The notes under the pieces are model-generated. The model was given only the letters and a program-made list of their open reading frames with translations. It was not told the origin of the DNA and made no database searches. Positions 47,089-59,100 of a DNA stretch of 64,000 nucleotides are shown piece after piece. The position numbers and the translations under genes are program-made. The stretch lies in assembly GCF_000003195.3 (NCBI RefSeq), contig NC_012877.2:15741344-15805343 (forward strand). Reading direction: 5' to 3'. The stretch's first letter is position 1; every line of letters begins with the position of its first letter. Source of the stretch: Sorghum bicolor (lineage: Eukaryota; Streptophyta; Magnoliopsida; Poales; Poaceae).

Positions 47089-48456
47089 TTGGAGATTGCT
47101 ACCATTCAAAACTTGTTGTCTTGCCCACTCTCGACATTCCCATGCAAATACTTAGGTGTGCCTCTCTCTATAAGAAAGCTAACTAAAGAACAAGTGCAGC
47201 CTATTGTGGACCGCATTGCAGATCGACTGCCAGGCTGGAAGGCAGATTTAATGACAAGGGCTGGAAGCAGGGTATTGGTACAATTTGTTCTCACTGGGAT
47301 GCTCACCTACTTGGCTATGGCCATTGACCTTCCTCCATGGGCTATCAAAGTGGTGGATAAAATTCGACATGGCTTTCTGTGGAGGGGCCGTAAAGATGCA
47401 AAAGGTGGGCATTGTCTTGTGGCTTGGGTCAAAACTTGTCGTCCTCTGGAGCTTGGAGGCTTAGGGATCTCTGATCTTAAATCTCTTGGCTGGTCCCTGT
47501 GTATGAGATGGCTTTGGCTGCAGAAAACGGAACCTCATCATCCTTGGACCACTCTACCCTTTCATGTGCCTGAGCAAGTGAGAGCCTTCTTCTCAGTGGC
47601 GGTGAATTCTGTTATTGGAGATGGTGCAAATACACTTTTCTGGACAGATCGGTGGCTCAATGGACAGTGCATTGCTGATCTTGCCCCTCGTCTTTTTGCA
47701 GCTATCCCCAAAAGGAGGGTCAAGAAGCGCACTGTCTAGGACGCCCTTACTACCCCTTCTTCGATTTCTGATATTTAGGGAGCTTGTACTGTTGGTGTGA
47801 TTGTAGACTTCATCCATCTATGGGATCTTTTATTGGATTTTCAGCTGCAGCTAGAGATTGAGGATAGACACTTATGGAAGTTCTCCTCTAGTGGGCAATA
47901 TTCAGCTAAGTCGGCTTATGAGGGTTTCTTTTTGGGTTCTACTCTCTTTGGACCATGGGAAAGGATCTGGAAATCATGGGCACCACCCAAATGTCACTTC
48001 TTCATGTGGCTGGTTGCGCACAATAAGTGCTGGACAGCTGATCGCTTGGCGCGTCGTGGGCTACCCCATCCGGAGTTTTGTCCCTTGTGTGACCAAGAAG
48101 AGGAAACTGTGGATCATCTTCTTGTCCACTGTGTCTTCGCGAGGGAATTCTGGTTTAATCTCTTCAGACAGGTTGGTCTTCAGAGCTTAACCCCTCAGCC
48201 TGCAGAGTTATCTTTCTTGGACTGGTGGGAGAAAGCTAGCAGCAGCACCACTATTGAGTTGACAAGGCAAGGAATTAACTCACTCATTATCCTTGGAGCT
48301 TGGACTATTTGGAACCACCGCAATGGGTGCGTTTTTGACGGAGCAGCTCCAAACTTGGGTCGTGCTTTGATTGGGGCTGGTGAGGAATGTCACCTGTGGT
48401 CTACGGCTAGGGCTCGAGGGCTTTCATTCTTGACTGCCCTCCTCCCTGGTAGCTAG
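47089..48456 (+). pseudogene. LINE ORF2 C-terminal fragment with zf-RVT domain
   Basis: The first open part (to 47739) carries the sequence that follows the reverse transcriptase core in plant L1 elements (KYLGVPLSIRKLT, LPGWKADLMTRAGSR, GGLGISDLKSLGWSL). After two in-frame stops (47737-47739 and 47776-47778) the frame resumes and shows the zf-RVT segment (PPKCHFFMWLVAHNK, then FCPLCDQEEETVDHLLVHC). It lacks the endonuclease and catalytic RT motifs, so it is inactive. Confidence 0.88.
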
Positions 48457-48544
48457 AAGAGTCTTTTATTTTGTAGTGGTCGCCTTGTGCTGTCTTGTCT
48501 CGGGTGCGAATGTGATCCTAGACAATCAAGGGGAGTGTGGGTTC

Positions 48545-48606
48545 GTGCGCGCGCGTGCGTGTGTGTGTGTGTGGGTGTGTGTGTGCGTGGGTGTGTGTTG
48601 TGGCGT
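48545..48606 (+). repeat. GT-rich microsatellite in the LINE 3' UTR
   Basis: GCGCGCGTGCGTGTGTGTGT and further TG runs interrupted by GGG. The A-run of the LINE follows 70 bp later. Confidence 0.75.
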
Positions 48607-51349
48607 TGTTTGGGCTCTTGCCCTTTACTCTCTTCTTAATATAATGAAGCGCAGCTCTCCTGCGTTTTCGAGAAAAAAATGGATTGGGGCATTCAACACA
48701 AAACCGAGAGCACCTGGTTTATAAAGACCAAGACCCTAGAATAATTGTGAAGCACTAAGAGAATCCATTAGAACCATCCATCCTCCTTTTCCCATATGTG
48801 GGACTGCACATGCACTTGAAAGAAACCAATAGTCCCACAAGATATAGTCTAAACTCCCCCTTAATTTGTGCATACAAGAGTACACTGAGTACAATCATGC
48901 ATATCAATACCATGAGGTCAAGGGAGAAGTCTACACTGCATTCCAAGTGGTTTCAAACTCTTTCAAGCTGCTTGTAATCTAACTAGCTTCAGCTGGTTCA
49001 GTTGCTTCCAATTGATTTCAAAAGGTTTCAACTGCTTGTAACTCATTGATGCTACTTCTGATTGCTAAAGTCAACTAGTTTTATCTAGTTTTCATCCATC
49101 TCAGCTGCTGTTTCTAAAAGTCTGCATTGAATTCTTCTAGCTCAACTAGTTGCAAAAACTTGATGTTGCTTGTAATCTGATTGCAACTTATTTGGACCCT
49201 TGTGTGAGTCCTTTTCTTGCAATGAAACTCTTTTAGCCCAAATTGATGTTGCTCATTTTGAAAGAATATTTCATGACCAACTTAAGAGCCAACTGAATCT
49301 TGTTGTTATAATGCAATCAAATTTCAAACAGTCAGTTTTCAGATTCTGTCATCCTCAGAGACAATTTCGTATCTCTTACACTACTAGTCCACTATGCATG
49401 AAATTTGGTAGACATGTGCACCTATGAGTCCTCTAACATCTGTAAAAATTTCTGCTCATCTGGACTCTATTTGTTCACTCAAATCAATTTTCTACCAAAA
49501 CTGCTAGATCTGAAACTGCAATGCTGAAGCTGACAGAATTCAACCAAAAACTGATTTTCTTCTAAACCAATCTTCATGCCAACTGCTCAGAAACAAGTAC
49601 TAGATATTTATGTCAAGCTCACAAAGTTTTAGGTTAATTCATCAATATTTGGACTTCCAAATCCATGCTTGAAGGCAGCCAATTTATATTTTCAAATTTC
49701 TGGACAGATTTGATATTTCATAATTCTTCTTTGCTTCTTATCCAATCTTGAGGTGAATTTGGTTGAGAATGCTCACAAGATGTAATTTCCATTCAGTCCT
49801 CTTATCAATACTTGTAATCTTGTGAATTCCTCTAATATAGCTTATCCAATTTAACCTCAAAGTTGATTTCATTCAAATTCAGTTTTTTGATCTATATAAC
49901 CTCTTGCAGCAACATCTTACTTTAGGTGAAGAGTAACCTTCAAACATGTGAATTATTCAATTAAGAAAAGCACACCATCTTCTCATGAATTTTCTGTGGA
50001 TAAGCTCAAGCACAAGAGGGCATTAGTAACACAAGTACTAGTTTCTCATTTAGTAATCCTTTATGTGTGGAAGGCAAATGGGTTACTAAATAGAGAAACC
50101 TCATAACATAGATAAATCTCCCTTGATGCCTCATGCACACTCTTTTGAGTGGAATGGACATGTGAATATGCATAGCTGGTCAATTAAGTCTAAAGGGTAG
50201 ATTTAAGCCATGTTATGGTGAGTGGCTAGCTTAGATAAATCAACTTCAAATCAACTAGAGAGAGAATACATCACATAATTTTGGATTGATGACCTTCAAA
50301 TGATAGCACACTCCATTTGATAAACACATTCTCATTTAGTGAGACTACATAAATCACTTAGAAAAAATGGTTAGTCTCACAACTCTTAGTCATAGAGTAA
50401 ATTCCCTTTGATAAATGCTCTAAGTATTTGAATTTCTCACATAACACTTTATTCATTTAAGAACTTGGGATTTTCACTCTATGTCTAGGTCGTGGTAGCA
50501 ATAGTGTAATCAAATTGAAATATGCCAAGAGATACAACCATTTTAGTTCTACTTTACTTGAGCATGATTCTTCATTCTTGGCCTTCTTGAAATTTACTTG
50601 TATTTTTCAATATAAGCCAACTTTCCAAATCCTTCAAACCAACTCATAGTATGCATAACATAAACTTGCTTCACTTTGAAGTTCTTGGTTTGAAGTCCAC
50701 AATGGAAACTCAAGTCATCTATGTTGCTTGTTGTGGATGATCAATTCAATTCCTATCACACTTCTCTTTCATGACCAACCACCAAATTATATTCTCAAGT
50801 GCTTCTTTTACCTAAGTGGCTACACAAGATGCAAAGGAGTAAAATATGAAGATAATCTTGCACTTGAGTTAGTTGTTACCATTTCAATGGGGTGGTCCCA
50901 TTGTACACTATGATACACTACTGGGTGAGGTGATCTATTGGAAAGTTGATGTAGGGGTTGATCTCATTGTCATTATCAGCTTGAGGCTCAATATTGTGAG
51001 TACGATCATCCTCTTACTGATTGTTGTCCTAGACCCTAGAGCCTCCATGCTTAGGCCCGGAGCCTCCACATCCTACAGATTCATAGGATCTAGAACAACA
51101 ACTAGCCCTTGGAGTGGTGTTAAAGCTTGGAGTTGAGAGTCATCTTTAGTAGCATCAACTGATCTTACATCACCTATGGACATTTGCTTGATTGCCTTGC
51201 AAGGTGGTTCCTCATTTTCGAGGTGAATATGAAGTTTGAAATATTTCTATTAATTCATCTTTGGGTCAACCATATAATAAAATACAATATGAATTGATTG
51301 ATAGCTTGAGTAAATATTCTCAATCAACTTTCTCAAGCACCCCAAGGTT

Positions 51350-52053
51350 TTATATCACCTTCAAGTACCTACAACACTCATCAAGCACACTTTGATACCC
51401 AAACATGGGTCCATCAAGGTTAGTCACAAGAGACTTAGGCACCCAAATGACCTTTGTGCTAGCACGTGATGAACCAATCACCTCTCTAGTACAAGTGTCA
51501 TTTTTGGTTCTCCTAAGCAATTTTGCATTAATAGACATAGCTTAGGAGTGTTACCCATGGGACAATCCATACTTAGGTGTCCCTTTCTTCTACAAGTGTA
51601 GCATATGTGGCTCTTGATCTTGTTAGCCTTCTCATGTTGTATTTTCTTGCTCACTTGTACTTGGGTTGGCCTTGATGAGATGTTATCTTTGTTAGGACAC
51701 TCACTAATCTTGTGTCCCTCTCTTCAGAAAGCATGGCAAAGGCATTGCTTGATCTTGTGGGATGTCTTCTCTTCTTGCATATTGCTTGCTTCTTTGCCAA
51801 TGACCCTCTTTCTTGATAACATAAGACCTTCACTTTTCTTGTTGGGGCACTTGACATGAGCCTTCTTCATCTTCTCTTGGATCATGCTCATGTGTTTTTC
51901 TTCTTTCTTCAAGGAGCAATTTCTCACATGATGACCCTCTCTATTGCACCTGAAGCAAATAATGGGAGTATTGTTCATCATTTTTCTTTTTTCCTTGATC
52001 TTGCCATTGTTGTACTTGGGACTTTCTTGATGGGATTTGATGCATGCATCGGT
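51350..52053 (-). pseudogene. gag remnant of the outer element, cut by Copia
   Basis: On the minus strand it encodes a CCHC knuckle (CFRCNREGHHVRNCSLKKEE) and the downstream segment ending VLDECCRYLKV, matching the nested copy's gag (CFKCKKEGHHVRDC, and the LDECCRYLKV segment at 37397-37425). It is broken by frame changes, and the Copia LTR at 52054 removes the upstream part from view. Confidence 0.8.
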
Positions 52054-52409
52054 TGTGTCTAAAAGCAATGGTAATCAAGAGAGAAAGAATGAATTGAACT
52101 GCCTATTTCATTGATTGACTTTGATATTTATACAGGATGAATGGACGCCATGGGAGTTGGAGATGTCCGTTCGGGGAACGCGGATACGCGGCCGCAATGG
52201 ATATCCTTCCCAGCGAAGTCGGTTCCAACACTACGCCGGTTCCTATGGGTGGAGTAGTCTGTACGGAAACTACTGTTTATAGGGAGATTTACAATTGATC
52301 CGTAGGATTATATTCTATGGTTAAGATTAGTACATGTCATTGTTCCTTGTGGATGAGATCCTCTAATCCTATTGGTCTATCTCCTGTTGCCACGGATTGC
52401 TTCTTAACA
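52054..52409 (-). repeat. 3' LTR of the Copia element
   Basis: 356 bp from TGTGTCTAAAAGCAATGG to GCTTCTTAACA, followed by a polypurine tract read on the minus strand (CTCCCCCTGATC on plus, from 52410). The first 79 bp match the right LTR with four differences. Confidence 0.88.
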
Positions 52410-52902
52410 CTCCCCCTGATCACATCCAGTCTTGAGATCAATCAATATCTTCAGAACCTCCAAAAAACCTTTTAGGAAAATATGAGGTGATAATGTTTGT
52501 TGATATGTCATTAAACTCCTTAAAAACCCAGTGGGAAAAATAAAGAGAAATGATATGACATATTTTAGATTATTGTCCATTGTAAACTTATACGGAAAAA
52601 ACTTTATAGGAAAAATCCATAATTTAGTTTAGAAAAATATAATGGTCTATGGACCATATCTTCCTCCAAAACTACATGGGAAAATATGAGGAAAAAAAAT
52701 GCCTTCGATATTCCCCTTAAAAACCTCTTATGAGAAAATAGAAAATATGACATATTATATATATTTGATATTGTCTCATTAAAAACCTTATTTATGAGAA
52801 AGTTTATAAAAACTCATAAATAGGAAAAGAGTGCAATATAATAAACACAAATGATTATTTTCAGAGAGTATCTCCCCCTGAAACTTGCAAGTCTTTAAGT
52901 CA

Positions 52903-53706
52903 TCACATACCAATACTATGAACAAAATTTTGGAACATGGGACCTGGTAATGACTTAGTGAATAAATCTGCAAGATTATCACAAGACTTTGTTTGCAAGA
53001 TTTTTATTTCTCCATTCTTTTGTAGTTCATGAGGATAAAATAATTTGGGAGAAATATGTTTAGTTATATTGCTTTTGATATAACCTATTTCCATTTGTGT
53101 AATACAAGCAACATTATCTTCATAGATAATTGTGGGTGATTCAATGGGACCAATCCCACTAGATTGTTGTATGTGATTAATCATTCTGCGAAGCCATACA
53201 CACTCCCTTGATGCTTCATATAGTGCAAAAATTTCACAATGATTTGTGGAAGTTGTTACTAAAGTTTGTTTAGATGACTTCCATGATATAGCTATTCCTC
53301 CATATAGGAATACAAAGCCTATCTGGGATAGGCCATTATAGGGATCAGATAAATAGCCAGCATCAGTGTATCCAATTATAGTTGGATCTTGGTTTCTTTG
53401 AAAAAATAATCCAAGATCTTTGGTGCCATTGAGATATCGTAAGATTTGTTTGGCTCCCGTCCAATGACGTTTAGTTGGAGCAGCACTATATCTAGCTAGT
53501 AAATTTATTGCAAATGCAATATCGGGTCTAGTTTGATTTGCAAGATACATTAATGCTCCAATGACACTAAGATATGGGACCTCAGGCCCCAGTACCTCTT
53601 TATCTTCGTCCCTTGGTCTAAATGGATCTTTCTCCATGTCTAGAGTTCGAATAATTATGAGAGTTTTGGATGGATATGATTTATGCATATTAAATTTCTC
53701 TAGCAT
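52903..53706 (-). pseudogene. Copia RNase H and end of RT
   Basis: The 267-codon open part includes the end of the reverse transcriptase (YLSVIGALMYLANQTRPDIA) and RNase H. The latter shows GYTDAGYLSDP, then CEIFALYEASRECVWLR and IYEDNVACI, where the conserved acidic residues lie. It is out of frame with the RT part at 53919-54185. Confidence 0.88.
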
Positions 53707-54743
53707 TTTCTAGATATATGCAGATTGATGCACTAAAATTCCTGAGTGAAGGTGGTCGAAAGTTTGTAAACCCAAGCAAAATTTAGTTCGACCTAAATCC
53801 TTCATCTCAAATTCCGTCTTTAAGAGATTGCGTGCTTCATTAATATCATGTGGGTTGCCAATGATATTTAAACCATCCACATATATAGATATAATGCAGA
53901 ATCCTATTTGGGATTTCTTTATGAAAACACATGGGCAATCATCATTATTATGTATCCTCTTTGTAAAAGGAATTCACTTAGTTGGTTGTACCACATCCGT
54001 CTCGACTGTTTTAAGCTATATAGTGACTTATTAAGTTTTACACAATATGTGGCACGACTTGCTTTAGGATTCGGAATAGGGATTCCATCAGGAACCTTCA
54101 TGTAAATGTCCGAATCAAGTGACCCATATAAATATGCTGTCACTACATCCATCAACTGCATAGATAGATGATTTTGAACTGCCAATGCTATTAAATATTA
54201 GAATGTTATTCCATTTATAACTAGAGAATATGTTTCATTGAAATCAATACCGGGTCTCTACGTGAACCCTTGTGCTACAAGTCTCGCTTTGTATCTCACC
54301 ACCTCATTGCTTTCATTCTGTTTTTGAACGAAAACCCATTTAAATCCCACAGGGAAGATTTTTGAAGGTGTAGGTATTACTAATGAGAATACCTTTCTTT
54401 TTGTGAGCGAGGCTAACTCTACTTGAATTGCTTCTTTCCATTTGTTCCAGTCTGAGCGCTTTTTGCACTCTGCCATGGTCTTGGGATCTAGATCACTTTG
54501 GATTATTTTAGCAATTATTTCGGCAAAGTATATGTCAACAATTGTAGTATTTCGGTCATATGATTTTACAGAATCAATGTAGTTTATGGAAATTTCTTGT
54601 ACCCCTCGTGACGGTTCGTTATTTCCCAATACGATAGCGTCAGGGCATTCCGATGTCCCAACATCAGATATTGAGTGCACTGTTGATGTGTGATGTGAAT
54701 TTTGTTTATTCACTTGGTGTCTCACAACTTGTTGTTGTGTCAC
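53707..54743 (-). pseudogene. Copia reverse transcriptase, broken
   Basis: The 54258-54743 segment starts the RVT_2 domain (VGFKWVFVQKQNES, RYKARLVAQGF). A stop at 54258-54260 and another near 54212 precede the 53919-54185 segment (LMDVVTAYLYGSL). A frameshift near 53920 follows. At 53872-53883 the active-site motif YVDD reads YVDG, losing a catalytic aspartate, so this copy could not polymerise even if the frame were intact. Confidence 0.85.
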
Positions 54744-55055
54744 ATTTAGTGATTTAGAATTTTTGTTATTCTATTTCCTTTGGCGTTTAGGAGCCACATC
54801 CTGATTGATGGCCTTACTTCTCCCCCTCTTTACCTAGAGCTGGTTTTGAAGGTGGGATTTGAATAGTTTTATTTTGTACCTCTATTCGTTCAAGCACATT
54901 CCTAGCAGGATGATAGGATTTAGTGACACCTTTATAATCAGTAAATGCGTCTCGCAGATTATTTGTGATGTTTTGCAAATTTAAGATTTTCTGGACTTGA
55001 AGTTCAGATTGTTGTGTATGTGGATCATGAGTGGAGATGTCTTGTGCATCCCAAT

Positions 55056-56495
55056 TTATTTCCGGGAATGCATTTTGTACTTGTAATCTCCCCCTAATGC
55101 CGGGAAATGATCCTCACTGAAGATACAATCAGCGTACCGGGCCGTGAATAGGTCCCCTGTAAGGGGCCCCAGGTATTTAATGATCGATGGAGATTGATAC
55201 CCAATATAGATCCCTAATTTCCTATGTGGACCCATAGATGTACACTTTGGTGGTGAAATCGGTACGTATACAGCACAACCGAATTTCCGCAGATGGGAAA
55301 TACTTGGTGGATTTCCACGTACTAATTGTAGCGGGGAAGCTGTATGATAAGCAGTTGGTCGCAATTGTAGTAAGTTTGCAGCATGTAAGACTGCATGACC
55401 CCAACATGAAGTTGGTAGATTACAATTCTGTAATAGTGGTCTTGCTATTAGCTTAACTCTTTTGATAAGAGCTTCTGCTAAACCGTTTCGAGTATGGACA
55501 TATGGAACTAAGTGCTAAATTTGAATTCCTAGAGTCATGCAATAGTCATTGAAAGCTTTTGAGGAAAATTCAGTAGCATTGTCCATTCTAATAGATTTTA
55601 TCAAATGTTCAGGATGATTTGCTCTAAGTCTAATAATTTGAGCTATTATTTTGGCAAAAGCATGATTGTGTGTGAATAATAAGCACACGTGAGTCCATCG
55701 CATAGATGCATCTATTAGAACCATAAAATATTTGAATGGTCCAGATGATGAAGTGATAGGACCACAAATATCACCTTGAATTCTTTCAAGAAATTTAAAT
55801 GGTTCAGCTTTGATCTTAAGATAAGATGGTCTTAAAATAAATTTCCCAGTGGCACATGCGGTGCATGCAAAATCAGTAGATTCTGGGAACTTAGAATTAG
55901 CTAAGTTGTGACCATGGGAATTGCTTATAATTTTTTGTATCATCCCTATGCCAGGGTGACCAAGGCGATCATGCCATGTTTGGAATGTATTGACATTCTG
56001 AAAAATTATTTTATAGGCAACATGGGGTACGGGTTTGATGTATGTGTAATATATTCCAGATGGTAAAGAGGGAATTTTCTCAAGAAGTTGTTTGCTATGT
56101 CTGGTATTTTTAATTAAGAGGAGAAATTCCTCTTTCTGTTCTTCATGTGTCTCCACATGAAGTCCATTTTTCCTGATGTCTCTATAGCTAAGTAAGGTAC
56201 GAGTTGAATCGGGATACAGTAATGCATCCTCGATTGTAAGTTGAGTACCCATGGGAAGTGTAATAGTGGCACGACCAGAGCCTACTATTGTTGCATCGCG
56301 TCCAACGATTGTTAGAACATTTCCTTGTCTCTTAGTTAGAGTTTGAAAATATTTAGTTTCCCTTAGTATAGAATTTGTAGTACCGCTATCTACAAGGCAC
56401 ATTTCCTCCTCCATTGGATTTATCCCGTAGAAATCTATATATATGAAAGAGAATTTATTTAAAAATCTGAGAATGACATATATATAATTATACAT
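55056..56495 (-). pseudogene. Copia protease and integrase with an in-frame stop
   Basis: The frame starts with an aspartic protease motif (VDSGTTNS), then the pre-integrase zinc-binding part (HDRLGHPG, CTACATGK) and the integrase core (GDICGP and RMDNATEFSS). A single stop at 55513-55515 interrupts the core and the frame continues to 55056 (KFGCAVYVPISPPK). Integrase inserts the cDNA into the genome; here it is truncated. Confidence 0.88.
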
Positions 56496-56653
56496 ACTTT
56501 ATTGAATATCGATTGTGCTTGGTACATATATGCTATATATAGGATATAGCAAGCGAGCCACAAATATTTATAAGACTGCTATACTTAGCAATAATTTACA
56601 ACACTTTGTTGGAACATAATGAGTACATAGTACTAATTAAGGACTATGGGAGT

Positions 56654-57787
56654 CTAACTGAGATCTCCAAATATATCAGTAGAGGCAAACTCTACAAGCA
56701 TTTTGTCTATGTCCATTAAGTCGTCTTCCACAGGTGGTAGAGTCTTGTGGTTGCTTAGTGTATTGGGGACACTTTTGGAGCAACTAGCTTCTGCCTTGTT
56801 GATGTCATTAGGGAAGTTGTACGGAGCAACATCTTGCATTGTAACATCATTCTGGAATTTGAAATGAGCTTCATACTTCTGTCCTTGATTTGGGCGATCA
56901 CAACCAATGGACTTTAAGTACAAGTCAACCAAGTGAAGGGGGGTACGACATTTCTTAGTGATGTGGTTGTAACAACCACATTTTTGACAAAGTTTGGATT
57001 TGGCAAAATTATTTTTGGGAATGTCCTTACCCTTGTGAGAATCACGCGGTTTCTGCTCTCTTTTGCGCTTGTTATTGTTACCTTGTCCTTTCCCTTTACC
57101 TTTGCTTTTGAATTTCCTGAATGGTTTCCTGTTGGTACCATCCTGTTTGTTTGTGTTCTGAGTGGTTGTATGTACTTCAGGTAATGGGGCAGCACCCAAT
57201 GGGCGTTTATTTGAGTTCCATAGAAGGATCTCATTATGCCGTTCAGCCTGAAGTAGAGTATTAATTAACTCAGAATAAACTTGAAAATTTCGCTCATGGT
57301 ATTGTTGGTGAAGGATTCTGTCTGCTGGCATCATATTAGACAAAGTCTTCTCTATTTTGTCTGCATCAGAAGGCTCTTTCTCACAAAATTTGAGTTTGGC
57401 ACAAAGTTTGTGAATTGCATGATTGTATTCTCCAACAGTCTTAAAATCCTATAGACGGAGATGGTTCCATTCATGCAAGGCTTCAGGCAAGACAATTGCC
57501 TTTTGTTGTTCATAGCGTTGTTGGAGAGCATTCCACAAAGTGCGTGGATCTTCTTTCATCAAATATTCAGACTTGAGGTCTGGATGTATATGAGACCTTG
57601 TGATATATAAGGCACTATATTTAGTTTTGTCATCGGGCGCCGAAGTGCCCTCTTTTGGTGGAAGAATGGCATGATAAAATCCCCGTAAAGAGAGGCTAAC
57701 TTTGAGGTCTATTGACCACGTTGAAAAATTATGTCCAAGTGCAAGTTGGTCAAATTCCTTTTCTTTTAATTTGCCAACATCGGACAT
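56654..57787 (-). pseudogene. Copia gag with one in-frame stop
   Basis: It starts MSDVGKLKEKEFDQLALG with the gag N-terminal fold (NFSTWSIDLKVSL, LWNALQQRYEQQK) and ends after a CCHC knuckle (CQKCGCYNHITKKC). A TAG at 57449-57451 splits it; both parts are in one frame. The Lys-rich segment before the knuckle fits RNA binding. Confidence 0.87.
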
Positions 57788-59100
57788 TTTTCCTACATTT
57801 GTATAAATGTTTTAATATAAGGCACTTGATGTGTTGTAAGATATATGTAAAAAATATTTAGGTAAAAATTTAAAACTTAATTGTGAACCGTAAAATGGCA
57901 CATTAAATTTGAATCAAGAATGACTTATTTAATGTGAAACTTAAAATATGGGAAAACATTTTATAGGCAATGATTATGTGATAACATAATTTATATAGAC
58001 CTTATAAAATGAGTTGTTTATTTGTATAGGCAAGTAAATTTAAATGTCCAGTATATATATTCTTTATGCTACACGCAAAGTGATTGTGACATTTATTTAA
58101 GTATTTAACTTTGCATAGTTAAAGTAGACTTAAAATTTGTGTCATATCACAAAATATAAATAATATAAATATTTGCAATAATATAGTAACCAGAACGAAT
58201 GCTATTGGATTTGTCACATGAACAAATACTTTGAACATTTAACCGAGTCCTAACACAACATGCAGCACTAATTACATGGAAACCCCGAAGGATTTGAAGT
58301 GAATGGCTGCTGATTCTACTAACTTTAGTCACTAGTACTAAACATAATCACAAGTCCTAGACGACACACATGGGAGAGGTAACTTTATTCGGATGAGCAC
58401 ATGATGTCGACATTTCCTGTACGACTCGTGGGGCAGTACGACGCAAATAGAATACTAGCGGGGATAAGGTTGAGAAGTTTCCACTCGTCTTCCTGCTCGG
58501 TCACTCCGTCGTCTACCATTGCTGCCTCTGCCTTCTTCTAGTGCTCCTGCGCCGCTTAGTTGGGCGAGTAGCCCCCCCACCCCCCCGCCGTAGGGACCAG
58601 CCTCGCCATTGAAGCGGTTGGGGAGCACTCCATTGGAGAGGTGCTGGAAGGTGTTAGTCCAGGAACCGCGATGCAGGCCGGGGCTATACTCCACGGGTTC
58701 AGTTGTCAGGCGGCGGCGGATGCGACGTGCCCAAACTGATGGGGGAGTTGCTGGTTCTAGGCCCGCCGGGACGGTTGCTGGAGCTGCGGCAGCACTGTGC
58801 TCAGTGATGTTGGAGTTCGCCGCGAACTGGCCAGCCTGCTGGAATGCGTACAGCGCAGGGCCGTCCCTTGGTCCGGCTGCCAGGGTGAAGGACCCTAGGG
58901 TCGGCGACGGCAGGCAAAGAGGAGTTGCAGGCGCAGCCAGCGGTGATGACAGCGGAGTCGCGACTGGCGGTGGTGGTGCAGGCGCCGCTCAGCCTGGGCG
59001 CCGCTGTTGGCGATGAGGCGCTGGGCGCGGTTGCCGTGGCCATGGCAAGTGCGACGGTTGCCACGACCACGACGATTGCGGTGACGGCTGTGGCGGCCAC
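57788..59100 (-). other. Copia leader, gag-proximal part
   Basis: 57788-58400 is AT-rich; 58450-59100 is GC-rich with GCGGCGG-type repeats that create long but meaningless frames on both strands. After removing the inserted LTR, the leader from primer site to gag is about 1.5 kb. Confidence 0.6.

Larger units (their letters stand above)
47083..48680 (+). mobile_element. 5'-truncated L1-type LINE, 1.6 kb
   Basis: Bounded by an 11-bp target duplication GGATTGGGGCA (47072-47082, 48681-48691) and ending in a short A-run after TTTTCGAG. The sequence keeps only the C-terminal part of ORF2. The 5' truncation and poly(A) tail are typical of target-primed reverse transcription. Confidence 0.9.
43397..52053 (-). 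mobile_element. internal region of the outer Sirevirus-like element
   Basis: Reads on the minus strand from gag (right) to the polypurine tract (43397-43411, left). It is colinear in reverse with 36800-40822 of the nested element and, like it, shows no reverse transcriptase or integrase. A solo LTR (44709-46187), a LINE (47083-48680) and the Copia element at 52054 interrupt it. About 48950-49700 has no counterpart in the nested copy. Polypurine words recur as CTCCCCC on the plus strand at about 43490, 43948, 46298, 46557 and 48856. Confidence 0.75.
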
